NCBI RefSeq assembly: GCF_022348085.1 | Contig: NZ_JAKRFN010000006.1 | Span: 1 to 64,000 of the forward strand | DNA from: Mycobacterium sp. PSTR-4-N | GTDB taxonomy: Bacteria > Actinomycetota > Actinomycetes > Mycobacteriales > Mycobacteriaceae | DNA length: 64,000 bases | Reading direction: 5' to 3' | Part shown: in pieces, positions 42,152 through 49,628 of the stretch | Layout: every line of letters begins with the position of its first letter | Numbering within the stretch: position 1 is the first letter of the stretch | Made by a program: the position numbers and the translations under genes | Notes under the pieces: generated by a model | What the model was told of the DNA's origin: nothing | The model's database searches: none | What the model saw: only the letters and a program-made list of their open reading frames with translations

Positions 42152-43390
42152 CTAGGGCTTGTCCTTCTTGCCGTTTCCGTGGCCGTTGCCGTTGCCGTGG
42201 CCGGGCCCCGGTCCGCCTCCCCGCGGTTCGGGGGCCGGGGCCGGTGCCACGGCCGGCGGTGGTGCCGACGTCACCGGGGTCGCACTGCTCGGCTCGGTGG
42301 GAGGCGGGGTGGGCGGCGGGGTCACGCTGGTGCTGGTGGTGACCGACGCCGGCGAGGGTGACGAGCTGAAGGGATCGAGTGCGAGCGCCAGCGCCGAGAC
42401 GACGAACGCGGCGGCGATGGCGGCCCCCGCGAGGATGACGCGGCGCGGATTCCGCCGCCCTCGGGTCGCGCGCACCGGCGGGGGCGGCGGGTACCCCGCG
42501 GTCGGTGGTAGCGGGGTCGCCATCACCCGCGTGGCGGGTCGCGGCGCGGCGGCGACGGGTCGTGGAGCGGCCAGAGCAGCGGGGTCACCGGCCAGTGCGG
42601 CGCGCATGTGGTCCGCGCCGCCGAAGCGGTGAGCGGGATCGCGGGCCATCCCGCGGGTGATCACGGCCGCCAGCGCGGGATCGATGTCGGTGCGCATCTG
42701 GCTCAGCGGAGGCGGCGGTGTGTCGATGATCGCGCGGGCCAGGGCGACCGGGTTGTCGTGCGGGAAGGCGCGGTGCCCGACCAGCGCCTCGTATCCGATG
42801 ACGGCGACGGCGTAGAGGTCGTCGGCGACCGACGCGGGAGCTCCGGTGACCCGCTCCGGGCTCATGTAGCACAGGGTCCCGATGATCTGGCCCGTCTTGG
42901 TTTCGGCGCCGCCGCCGGTCTTGGCGATGCCGAAGTCGGCGACCTTCATCCGATCTCCGGACGACGAGACCAGGACGTTGCCCGGTTTGACGTCGCGGTG
43001 CAGCACGCCGGCGGCGTGAGCAACGTTCAGGCCGGCGAGGACGTCGTCGAGGATGGCGCGAACCTGGTGGGGAGCCATCGGACCCGCGCCCATCATGTCG
43101 TGCAGCGTGCGGCCGGGGAGCCGCTCCATCACGATGAACGGCGCTCCGTCATGCTCGCCGAAATCGTGGACGGCGACCACGTTGGGATGCTCGAGGGCTG
43201 CCGCCGCCTTCGCCTCGACCTCGAATCGACGGCGCAGCTCGGGATCGTCGGCCATGTGCGGATGCAGCACCTTGACGGCCACCGGCCGGCACAGCCGGGT
43301 GTCCCAGCCGTCGCGGACCTCGGCCATCCCGCCGCGACCGAGCAGGCCGCGCAGTTCGTAGCGGCCGGCGAGCAGTTCGCGGCCGGTCAT
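42152..43390 (-). CDS. Membrane Ser/Thr protein kinase (Pkn type)
   Basis: A 412-residue receptor-like kinase. Glycine loop LLGRGGMAEV (17-26), Lys40, catalytic HRDVKPGN (131-138, Asp133), ADFGIAKTGGG (151-161), APE-equivalent SPER (177-180). One membrane helix at about 318-338 leads to a short outer tail rich in Pro, Thr and then Gly/Asn/His, with no folded sensor domain. It begins 19 bases after the second TadE-like gene on the same strand, so it is probably the last gene of the pilus operon. I do not know this kinase at this place in M. tuberculosis. Confidence 0.9.
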   Translation of the reverse strand: MTGRELLAGRYELRGLLGRGGMAEVRDGWDTRLCRPVAVKVLHPHMADDPELRRRFEVEAKAAAALEHPNVVAVHDFGEHDGAPFIVMERLPGRTLHDMMGAGPMAPHQVRAILDDVLAGLNVAHAAGVLHRDVKPGNVLVSSSGDRMKVADFGIAKTGGGAETKTGQIIGTLCYMSPERVTGAPASVADDLYAVAVIGYEALVGHRAFPHDNPVALARAIIDTPPPPLSQMRTDIDPALAAVITRGMARDPAHRFGGADHMRAALAGDPAALAAPRPVAAAPRPATRVMATPLPPTAGYPPPPPVRATRGRRNPRRVILAGAAIAAAFVVSALALALDPFSSSPSPASVTTSTSVTPPPTPPPTEPSSATPVTSAPPPAVAPAPAPEPRGGGPGPGHGNGNGHGNGKKDKP

Positions 43391-43409
43391 GACGGGTGCG
43401 TATCCAGGC

Positions 43410-43799
43410 TTACGGCCACGTAAACCCTGCCGCTTCGAGCGGGCCCGCGCGGGCGGCCGCTGTTGCCGCGCCGACCAGAGCCGCGCCGATCGCCGGCACC
43501 ACCTCGGCGGTCACCAGCACGTCCAGCCCGTCGACCTCGCACCCGGTCACCGTAGAGGCCATCGCCCGTGCCACGGAAGCCGCCGTCGTGCACGCCGCCT
43601 CTCTGCCGCCGGGCAGTGCGGCCGCAGCACTCAACGCGGCGAGATCCGCCGCCGCGGCCGCGCGATGCCGGGCGATCACGACCGAGCCGAGCACGGCAGC
43701 GCCCGACGCGACGGCCACCACGGCGGTGATGAGGAACGCCGCGAGGACGGTGGCCGCGCCCGTGTCGTCAGACGCCCGGCTCCAGCGCCGAGACGGCAC
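43410..43799 (-). CDS. TadE-like pilus assembly/secretion protein (Rv3654c homolog)
   Basis: A protein of about 129 residues. The N-terminal DDTGAATVLAAFLITAVVAV is the TadE/Rv3654c-type prepilin-like helix, followed by a small outer domain (GCEVDGLDVLVTAEVVPAI). The only usable start before this helix is GTG 43799, which overlaps the previous gene by 32 bases. It would be a minor pilin or pilus-anchoring protein. The next gene is a Ser/Thr kinase 19 bases on. Confidence 0.7.
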   Translation of the reverse strand: MPSRRWSRASDDTGAATVLAAFLITAVVAVASGAAVLGSVVIARHRAAAAADLAALSAAAALPGGREAACTTAASVARAMASTVTGCEVDGLDVLVTAEVVPAIGAALVGAATAAARAGPLEAAGFTWP

Positions 43800-44070
43800 G
43801 GGCGGTGATCGCGACGCCCGGCAGCAGCGCCGCCCGCGATGTGACGGTCGCGACCGCGAACCCGCCGTCGCGCCGCAGTTCGATGCCGGCGTGCGGCGGC
43901 GCGATCTGGCGGGCGGTCGCGGTGGCGGCGTTCTCGTCACCGCGAGCGGCGAGGCGGGCGGCTTCCCTGGCGGCATCGACACACCGCACCTGCATGGTGA
44001 TCGCGGTGAGCCCGGCCAGGCAGACCGCCAGGATCGCCGCGAGCGTGAGGATGGCGAACGCCGCCTCCAC
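43768..44070 (-). CDS. TadE-family pilus protein (Rv3655c homolog), start uncertain
   Basis: About 100 residues with one N-terminal helix (VEAAFAILTLAAILAVCLAG) and CVDAAREAARLAARGD, the TadE signature. The coding frame continues upstream through GFAT but has no ATG or GTG between the flp stop and the GTG at 44070 (the Val of TVEAAF). An ATG at 44087 is in another frame. Either translation starts at GTG 44070 or the frame is entered another way, for example by ribosomes finishing flp. It overlaps the next gene. Confidence 0.7.
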   Translation of the reverse strand: MEAAFAILTLAAILAVCLAGLTAITMQVRCVDAAREAARLAARGDENAATATARQIAPPHAGIELRRDGGFAVATVTSRAALLPGVAITARAVSALEPGV

Positions 44071-44087
44071 GGTCGCGAAACCGGCAT

Positions 44088-44291
44088 CTAGATGTTCGTG
44101 TTCAGGGCGCGCGTGATGATGTTGGTCAGCGCACCGACGATCGAATCCCCCGTCACGACCGTGTACAGGATCGCGCCGAAGGCCGCGGCAGCGATGGTGC
44201 CGATCGCGTACTCGACGGTGGACATTCCGTCGTCGGCCACCGCGAACAGCAGCAGACGCGCCCGCAGTGCAGCGACTCGTTGATTGAGCAT
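44088..44291 (-). CDS. flp: Flp-type pilin (DUF4244, Rv3656c homolog)
   Basis: A 67-residue prepilin. A basic leader (MLNQRVAALRARLLLFAVAD) precedes DGMSTVEYAIGTIAAAAFGA, where G-MSTVEYA is the class III prepilin cleavage site with the conserved Glu at +5 and the hydrophobic polymerisation helix. It is the likely main subunit of the Flp pilus. No prepilin peptidase gene is in the window. Confidence 0.88.
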   Translation of the reverse strand: MLNQRVAALRARLLLFAVADDGMSTVEYAIGTIAAAAFGAILYTVVTGDSIVGALTNIITRALNTNI

Positions 44292-44312
44292 GCAGATCCT
44301 CCTCGTTGGTTG

Positions 44313-44885
44313 TCACAACATTCCTGAGCGCAGGACATCTCCGGCCAGCCCCGCGATGACCGGCACGATGCCCAGGCAGATGAACGCCGGCAGGTAGCAG
44401 AGCCCCAGCGGGCCTGCGATCAGGACGGCGGCGCGCTCGGCTCGGGCTCCGGCAGCATCAGCGGCCTCGGCTCGCAGCGTGGTCGCGAGATCCTCGACGC
44501 CCTGCGCCAGCGCGGCGCCCGATGCCGCCGATCGGCGCGCCAGCCGCAGATAGGCGCGCACATGCATGTCGGCTTCGTCTGCCGGGTCCGCCCAGGCCCG
44601 GCCGGCATCCGCGCCCAGCGCCAGCAGATCGGCGCCACGCCGCAAGACAGCCGCCAGCCGGGACGGCGCCGCCTCGGCGACCGCTGCCGCCGCACTCGAC
44701 ACCGCCATCCCCGCGCGCAGGCACGCCGCGAACGCGTCCAGCGCTGCCGCCACCGCGAGCGGCCCGTCCGCCGGCGCCGGTGGCCTCATCTGCGACGGCG
44801 CGTGCCGGCCTGTCGCCCTTCGCGCCGTGGACACCTGCGGGAGCGTGAGCACTGCGAGCGCGAGGAACAGCGCGGCCGACGTCAT
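44313..44885 (-). CDS. tadC: TadC-like pilus platform protein (Rv3657c homolog)
   Basis: A 190-residue inner-membrane protein of the type II secretion F family. Its N-terminal anchor, a helical cytoplasmic region (ADGPLAVAAALDAFAACLRA, then RLARRSAASGAALAQGVEDL) and two C-terminal helices ending in LGIVPVIAGLAGDVLRSGML fit TadC. Start ATG 44885 overlaps the tadB stop as ATGA. It works with TadB as the membrane platform above the TadA ATPase. Confidence 0.83.
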   Translation of the reverse strand: MTSAALFLALAVLTLPQVSTARRATGRHAPSQMRPPAPADGPLAVAAALDAFAACLRAGMAVSSAAAAVAEAAPSRLAAVLRRGADLLALGADAGRAWADPADEADMHVRAYLRLARRSAASGAALAQGVEDLATTLRAEAADAAGARAERAAVLIAGPLGLCYLPAFICLGIVPVIAGLAGDVLRSGML

Positions 44886-45661
44886 ATCAGCACCGAGGCC
44901 GTGATGCGGTCCGACCACAGCAGACCGGCCCCGATGAGCGCAGTGCCGATACACATCAGCCACCCACCGATGCCGCCGGACATCAGGAAACCCAGCGGAT
45001 CGGCACCGATCGCGCACCCGAGCAGCACGCCCAGCACCGGTAACCCGGCCAGCAGCGTGCCCGTGGTGCGCGCGCCCGCCATCCCCGCGTCCACTCGGGA
45101 CCGGAAGCGTTCGCGTTCAGCCAGGTCGCGCTGCGCGGCCTGCATCAGTGATGCGATCGCGAGTCCGTGCCGCGCAGCGAGCTGCCAGCACACCGCCAAC
45201 CGTTCCCAGTGCCCCGGCACCAGTGAGCGGTGCGACTCTGCCCGCAGTCCGGCCACAACGTCGGCACCGAGAACCGCACGGGCCGCGACGGCGGCGAACG
45301 ACGTGCCGACGGGCCCCGCGATCTCCCGGGCAGCGGTGTCGATCGCGGCGACGGGATGCGCCCCGACCCGCAGTTCGGAGACCAGGACTTCGAGCGCACC
45401 GTGCAGCGCGTTCGCCTCGTCGATGCCCACGCGCCGCCTGGCACGGCACCGATGGCGCACCGCCACCACCGTCACCATCGTCGCGGCCGCAAGCACCAGG
45501 GTCAGCGGAAGAATGCAGGCCGACACCGTGCCGGCGAGAAGGGCGACCAGCAGCGTCGGCGGCCGCCGACGCGGCCGGGCCGCCGTCGGCCGGGCAGGCG
45601 CCCGTGTCGTCGGTGCCCACGCCAGCAGCGCCAGCGCCAACGCGACTACTGCCACTGTCAC
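44882..45661 (-). CDS. tadB: TadB-like pilus platform protein (Rv3658c homolog)
   Basis: A 259-residue F-domain protein with two N-terminal helices, a cytoplasmic helical bundle (ALHGALEVLVSELRVGAHPV, later QLAARHGLAIASLMQAAQRD) and two C-terminal helices. GTG 45661 overlaps the tadA stop (GTGA), and its own end overlaps tadC (ATGA). Forms the membrane platform of the Flp pilus machine. Confidence 0.85.
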   Translation of the reverse strand: MTVAVVALALALLAWAPTTRAPARPTAARPRRRPPTLLVALLAGTVSACILPLTLVLAAATMVTVVAVRHRCRARRRVGIDEANALHGALEVLVSELRVGAHPVAAIDTAAREIAGPVGTSFAAVAARAVLGADVVAGLRAESHRSLVPGHWERLAVCWQLAARHGLAIASLMQAAQRDLAERERFRSRVDAGMAGARTTGTLLAGLPVLGVLLGCAIGADPLGFLMSGGIGGWLMCIGTALIGAGLLWSDRITASVLI

Positions 45662-46833
45662 GACCCAGTCCTACGCTCGATGAGACGCCGCAGCGTGTCC
45701 GCGCCCTCTCGCTGCCCGGTGTCGGCATCCCAGCCCGGCACCACCGTCACCGCGCCGTCGCGCTCGCGCTCGAGCACCCCGATTTCGGTGACCCGGCGCT
45801 GGCCCGTCCTGGTCCGTGACATGTGCACGACCACCTGGATCGCGGCGCCGAGCTGACTGTGCAGCGCCGCGCGGTCCAGCCCGCCGAGGGCGGCGAGCGC
45901 CTCGAATCGAGCGGGGATCTCTGCCGGGCTGTTCGCGTGCACCGTGCCCGCGCCGCCGTCATGACCGGTGTTCAGCGCGGTGAGCAGGTCCACCACCTCG
46001 GCGCCGCGTACCTCGCCGACGACGATGCGGTCGGGCCGCATCCGCAGCGCCTGCCGAACCAGGTCGCGCACGGTGACTTCGCCGACGCCCTCCACATTGG
46101 CTGCGCGGGCGACCAGCGAGACCAGGTGCGGATGAGGCGGTGCCAGCTCCGCGGCGTCCTCGACGCAGAGGATCCGTTCGTCGGCGGGCACTGCACCGAG
46201 CAGCGCGGCCAGCATCGTCGTCTTGCCACTACCCGTGCCGCCCGACACCACGAAGGCGAGCCGGGCCGCGATGATGCCACGCAACAACGCAGCCGCCTCG
46301 GCGGGAATGGTGCCGGTGGCTGCCAGCGCATCCAGGTCCTGGGTGGCGGGGCGCAGCACGCGCAGGGACAGACAGGTGCCGCCCGCGGCGATCGGCGACA
46401 ACATGGCGTGCAGCCGCACACTCATCGGAGCCCCCGCCGATCTCCCCAGGTCGGTGAGGTGGCCATCGACCCACGGTTGGGCGTCGTCGAGGCGCCGGCC
46501 CGCCGCCAGCGCGAGCCGCTGCGCGAGGCGCCGCACCGCGGCGTCGTCAGCGAACCTCACACCACTGCGTCGCAAACCCGTCCCGTCGTCGACCCACACC
46601 GCGTCCGGCGCCGTGACGAGCACGTCGGTGGTGCCGGGCGCGGTGAGCAGCGGCTCGAGGATGCCCGCTCCGACGAGTTCGGTCTGCAGTTCACGCAGGC
46701 TGGAGAGCACCTCGGTGTCCCCGAGCACGCCTCCCGACTCGGCGCGGATCGCTGCGGCCACGACACTCGGCCGCAGCGCTGCACCGTCGGCGGCGAGACG
46801 CTCGCGGACCCGATCGAGCAGAGGCGCGTTCAC
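45658..46833 (-). CDS. tadA: TadA/CpaF-type pilus assembly ATPase (Rv3659c homolog)
   Basis: A 391-residue type II/IV secretion ATPase. Walker A GGTGSGKTT (about residues 206-214), Asp box and Walker B region (RILCVEDAAELAPPHPHLVS; RPDRIVVGEVRGAEVVDLL), and the HDGGAGTVHANS His box are all present. Start GTG 46833, overlapping the ssd-like gene stop as GTGA. It powers pilin assembly from the cytoplasmic side. Confidence 0.93.
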   Translation of the reverse strand: MNAPLLDRVRERLAADGAALRPSVVAAAIRAESGGVLGDTEVLSSLRELQTELVGAGILEPLLTAPGTTDVLVTAPDAVWVDDGTGLRRSGVRFADDAAVRRLAQRLALAAGRRLDDAQPWVDGHLTDLGRSAGAPMSVRLHAMLSPIAAGGTCLSLRVLRPATQDLDALAATGTIPAEAAALLRGIIAARLAFVVSGGTGSGKTTMLAALLGAVPADERILCVEDAAELAPPHPHLVSLVARAANVEGVGEVTVRDLVRQALRMRPDRIVVGEVRGAEVVDLLTALNTGHDGGAGTVHANSPAEIPARFEALAALGGLDRAALHSQLGAAIQVVVHMSRTRTGQRRVTEIGVLERERDGAVTVVPGWDADTGQREGADTLRRLIERRTGS

Positions 46834-47918
46834 GCAGCGACGCCTCTCGCTGAGTCGCCCTGGGTCTGCAGCACGGCCAGCACGGTGCGAGCGGCGACGG
46901 CCAGCGGCGAACTCCCCCGCATCCGCACACCACCGCGCTCGAGTTGCTGATCCACACCCGGTTGCGGACGCATGGTCGCCAGCAGCGGCAGTCCGACGAT
47001 GCGCGCGACATCGATGGGCCGCAGTCCGCCGGGGGACGGGCCGCGCACGAGCAGCCCGGTGTTGGGGTTGCTGGCGAGCACCCACTGCGCCGTTGCGGCC
47101 GCGGCTGCGCAGGACCGTACGTCGGCGGGTGTGACCAACACCACGAGATCTGCTGCGGTCACGGCTGTGTCGGTGGCCGCGCAGGGGCGGCGGGCGACAT
47201 CGGAGACCACTGTCACGGCCGCCCGGCTGCCGGCGTCGACCACCGCGCCCAGCGCTCGCGGGTCGAGCTCCGCAGCGGGTCGTTCGCCGGCCAGCACTCG
47301 GCTGCCCGCCAGGATCGCGACGCCGTGGGACCGGGGCAGCGCAGCGCGCAGAGCCGAGTAGGCCAGGCGCCCGCCGGCCAGCGTCAGGTCCGGCCACCGC
47401 AAACCCGGCACGGTTTCACTGCCCAGGACCAGATCGAGACCGCCGCCCCACGGGTCTGCGTCGATGAGCAGAGCCTCGCCGGCCGTCCGGGCCAACGCCA
47501 CCGAGAACACGGACGCACCACCCCCACCGCGACCTGACATCACCGCGACCACCGAACCTCGGCGCCCGCCGTCAGGTGAACCGTCGGCAGCTTCGGTCAG
47601 CACCGCCATGAGGTCGGCCTCCTGGGCGGGCAGCGCGAGGACGTGGTGGGCGCCGACCGCGACGGCAGCCTCCCAGTGGGTCGCGTCGGGGCCAGACGTG
47701 CAGATCAACGCCACGCCCGCCCGCCGGGGAAGAGCGCCGTCGACGCACGCGCGAGCCGCCGCGGTGTCGAGCAGAACGGCCGCCGCACCGGACCACGCGC
47801 GTCGGTCCGCGGCATCGGCGCTGCGGACGGCGTGCACACCGGACGCGGCGACCACGCGGTCGATCAGCCCGCGCAGGACGGGATCGGAGACGACGATCAG
47901 AACGGCGGCAGCGGTCAC
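46830..47918 (-). CDS. ssd: CpaE/Ssd-like ParA-family protein (septum-site determining, Rv3660c homolog)
   Basis: A 362-residue MinD/ParA-superfamily protein heading the Tad operon. The N-terminal 130 residues look like a degenerate receiver domain. The ATPase part starts at VVAVMSGRGGGGASVFSVAL, a deviant Walker A without the usual Lys pair (GRGGGGAS), and includes LLIDADPWGGGLDLVLG. CpaE-like proteins localise pilus machinery; the M. tuberculosis protein was named Ssd for effects on septation. GTG 47918 chosen; the frame is open further upstream without similarity. Confidence 0.82.
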   Translation of the reverse strand: MTAAAVLIVVSDPVLRGLIDRVVAASGVHAVRSADAADRRAWSGAAAVLLDTAAARACVDGALPRRAGVALICTSGPDATHWEAAVAVGAHHVLALPAQEADLMAVLTEAADGSPDGGRRGSVVAVMSGRGGGGASVFSVALARTAGEALLIDADPWGGGLDLVLGSETVPGLRWPDLTLAGGRLAYSALRAALPRSHGVAILAGSRVLAGERPAAELDPRALGAVVDAGSRAAVTVVSDVARRPCAATDTAVTAADLVVLVTPADVRSCAAAAATAQWVLASNPNTGLLVRGPSPGGLRPIDVARIVGLPLLATMRPQPGVDQQLERGGVRMRGSSPLAVAARTVLAVLQTQGDSARGVAA

Positions 47919-47981
47919 GTAGCTCAGACTGCGCGGCGTCCGATGCCCGCCGCCAGGGCGCCGCGGCGTCCTGTGGATGAC

Positions 47982-48005
47982 CGCGGACCTGTCCACAGGT
48001 CCGCG
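47982..48005. promoter_or_regulatory. Perfect 24-bp palindrome upstream of the Tad operon
   Basis: CGCGGACCTGT-CC-ACAGGTCCGCG has 11-base arms with no mismatch. It lies 64 bases upstream of ssd and about 85 bases from the 3' end of the 6C RNA. It may be an operator for the pilus operon or a hairpin in its leader. The 430-base gap 47919-48348 holds this element, the 6C RNA and two promoters. Confidence 0.6.
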
Positions 48006-48089
48006 CATCTGGAGACTTGCGCGGTCGCCGAAAATGACGTTCCGCAACTATTGGGGTGGACCGTGAACTATCCGCATTGCGAATTGGTC

Positions 48090-48188
48090 CAGAAAAGGGA
48101 CGACCCCCGCCAGGGGGGGAGGAGGCGGAGGTCGTCGTGTATCAGCCCCGGGGGGTCGGGCTGATGCACACCCGGCATAAGCCGAGTG
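48090..48188 (-). ncRNA. 6C small RNA (B11)
   Basis: The minus strand encodes two adjacent hairpins with C-rich loops, the definition of 6C RNA. Stem ATCAGCCC/GGGCTGAT (48165-48141) has a loop with six C. Stem GACGACC plus CCGCC/GGCGG (48136-48099) has a loop with seven C and is followed by CCTTTTCTGG, so it doubles as the terminator. A TATAGT -10 box sits upstream. M. tuberculosis B11 (ncRv13660c) lies in the same intergenic region and is about 93 nt. 6C regulates other mRNAs by pairing through its C-rich loops and affects replication- and division-related genes. Ends are approximate. Confidence 0.9.
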
Positions 48189-48194
48189 ATGCCC

Positions 48195-48200
48195 ACTATA
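48195..48200 (-). promoter_or_regulatory. -10 box of the 6C RNA
   Basis: TATAGT on the minus strand, with TTGCGC about 19 bases upstream as a possible -35. The predicted start is near 48188. Confidence 0.65.
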
Positions 48201-48336
48201 CACACGCGCGAGCGGACTGGCGCAAGACCGCGCCGGAGAGAAGTCGACGCAGATCTTGAAATCGCTGCAGACGCAGCCACGTGTCGTGAACTGCCAATTT
48301 GTACGATCTGCCGCTATTTGTCACGCGAGCGCGTCT

Positions 48337-48342
48337 TATGCT
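48337..48342 (+). promoter_or_regulatory. -10 box of the HAD hydrolase gene (leaderless)
   Basis: TATGCT ends 6 bases before GTG 48349, with TTGTCA upstream. It supports the GTG start. Confidence 0.5.
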
Positions 48343-48348
48343 GACAGC

Positions 48349-49203
48349 GTGAACCCCTCCGACCCGGCGACGGGTGCCGAAGCGGCCTCCGGGACGCCGT
48401 CCGGCGAGCACCCCGTGCGGACCGCGGCGTTCTTCGATCTCGACAAAACCGTCATCGCGAAATCCAGCACTTTGGCTTTCAGCAAACCGTTCTTCAGCCA
48501 AGGGCTAATGAACCGGCGAACGGTCCTCAAATCCGCCTATGCGCAATTCTTGTTCACCATGTCCGGCGCCGATCACGATCAGATGGACCGGATGCGCGCC
48601 CACATCACGACGATGTGCGCCGGCTGGGACGTCGAGCAGGTCAAGTCGGTGGTCGGTGAGGCGCTGCACGACATCGTCGACCCGCTGGTGTTCGCCGAAG
48701 CTGCGGAGTTGATCTCCGACCACAAACTGTGCGGTCGCGACGTGGTCGTCGTCTCCGCCTCGGGCGAGGAGATCGTCGGTCCCATCGCACGGGCCCTGGG
48801 CGCAACACACGCGATGGCGACCCGGATGGTCGTCGAAGACGGCCGCTACACCGGTGACATCGCGTTCTACTGCTACGGAGAGGGCAAGGCGGAGGCGATC
48901 CGCGCGTTGGCCGCTCGCGAGGGGTACGCGCTCGAGCACTGCTACGCCTACTCCGACTCCATCACCGACCTCCCGATGCTGACGACGGTCGGACACCCGA
49001 CCGTCGTCAACCCCGATCGTGCGCTGCGCAAGGAGGCCGCCGCCCACGACTGGCCGATCCGGTCGTTCACCAATCCGGTGTCGCTGCGCGACCGGCTGCC
49101 TGCGCCGTCCGGAGCGGCGGTGGCGACCACGGCGGCCGTCGGCGTCAGTGCGCTCGCGGCAGGAGCCCTGACCTACACACTGTTGCGTCGGTTCGCCTTC
49201 TGA
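48349..49203 (+). CDS. HAD-IB family phosphatase (SerB-like, Rv3661 homolog)
   Basis: A 284-residue haloacid dehalogenase-type hydrolase. Motif I FFDLDKTVI (about residues 27-35), motif II Ser in VVVSASGEE, motif III/IV CYAYSDSITDLPML. The helical cap and C-terminal hydrophobic segment (AAVGVSALAAGALTYTLLRR) place it in the HAD-IB/CicA group, which includes membrane-associated phospholipid phosphatases, rather than phosphoserine phosphatase proper. Substrate unknown. It is flanked by the 6C and Ms1 RNA genes. Confidence 0.87.
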   Translation: MNPSDPATGAEAASGTPSGEHPVRTAAFFDLDKTVIAKSSTLAFSKPFFSQGLMNRRTVLKSAYAQFLFTMSGADHDQMDRMRAHITTMCAGWDVEQVKSVVGEALHDIVDPLVFAEAAELISDHKLCGRDVVVVSASGEEIVGPIARALGATHAMATRMVVEDGRYTGDIAFYCYGEGKAEAIRALAAREGYALEHCYAYSDSITDLPMLTTVGHPTVVNPDRALRKEAAAHDWPIRSFTNPVSLRDRLPAPSGAAVATTAAVGVSALAAGALTYTLLRRFAF

Positions 49204-49266
49204 TCTGCCTCCTATACGTAGCTGAACGGTCCGCGTAACGAATCGGGAAACCGACGCATTTGGGCC

Positions 49267-49295
49267 TTGATGTGACCGCAGTCACGTAGTACAAA
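49267..49295 (+). promoter_or_regulatory. Promoter of the Ms1-like RNA
   Basis: TTGATG (49267-49272) and TACAAA (49290-49295) are separated by 17 bases, a standard SigA layout. The predicted start is near 49302. Confidence 0.6.
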
Positions 49296-49301
49296 GGAAC
49301 C

Positions 49302-49613
49302 ACGGAAGCCGGGCGAGGCCAAGGTCGAGCCGGAAGAGAAGGCTCGATCTCCCGACCTCGGCTCCCCAGCACGAGTCCCGGAACCCACGCGGCGCACATG
49401 CCGCGGAACAGGCAAAAGTGTTGCGGGCCTGCGTAAGTGCGAAGACCGGACGGCCACGACGATCCTTTGGGTGGGGTCGCAGCCGTAACGGATCGCGCAG
49501 CGCCGAGGCCACCCACGCAACCCACAACGCACGCATGGTAACCAGCGACTCGTGCTGGCGGGCGGCGCGCCGAAGTACTTTTCGAATTACTTCGGAACGC
49601 CGCCCGCTTTTGC
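49302..49613 (+). ncRNA. Ms1 (MTS2823)-like RNA polymerase-binding small RNA
   Basis: The 425-base gap between the HAD gene and the Rv3662c homolog has no credible protein gene but holds a promoter and, about 310 bases later, a very strong terminator. In M. tuberculosis the abundant RNA MTS2823 (ncRv13661) lies in this spot; its M. smegmatis homolog Ms1 is about 300 nt, binds core RNA polymerase and accumulates in stationary phase. Length, strand and position agree. GGTCGAGCC...GGCTCGATC and GGTCGAG/CTCGGCT-type pairings give it rod-like structure. I cannot align it to Ms1 here. Ends are approximate. Confidence 0.75.
49558..49611 (+). terminator. Strong two-part rho-independent terminator of the Ms1-like RNA
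   Basis: Outer stem GCGGGCGGC/GCCGCCCGC (49558-49566 with 49599-49607), a symmetric 3-base internal loop, inner stem CCGAAGTA/TACTTCGG (49570-49577 with 49588-49595), then TTTTGCTTT. Confidence 0.88.
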
Positions 49614-49628
49614 TTTGCTGAGCAGATC

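Noticed and set aside
47970..48000. DnaA-box-like CTGTCCACA and TGTGGATGA as a replication origin
   Set aside because: Only two imperfect boxes, no AT-rich region, and no dnaA, dnaN or gyr genes nearby. The palindrome explains the sequence better.
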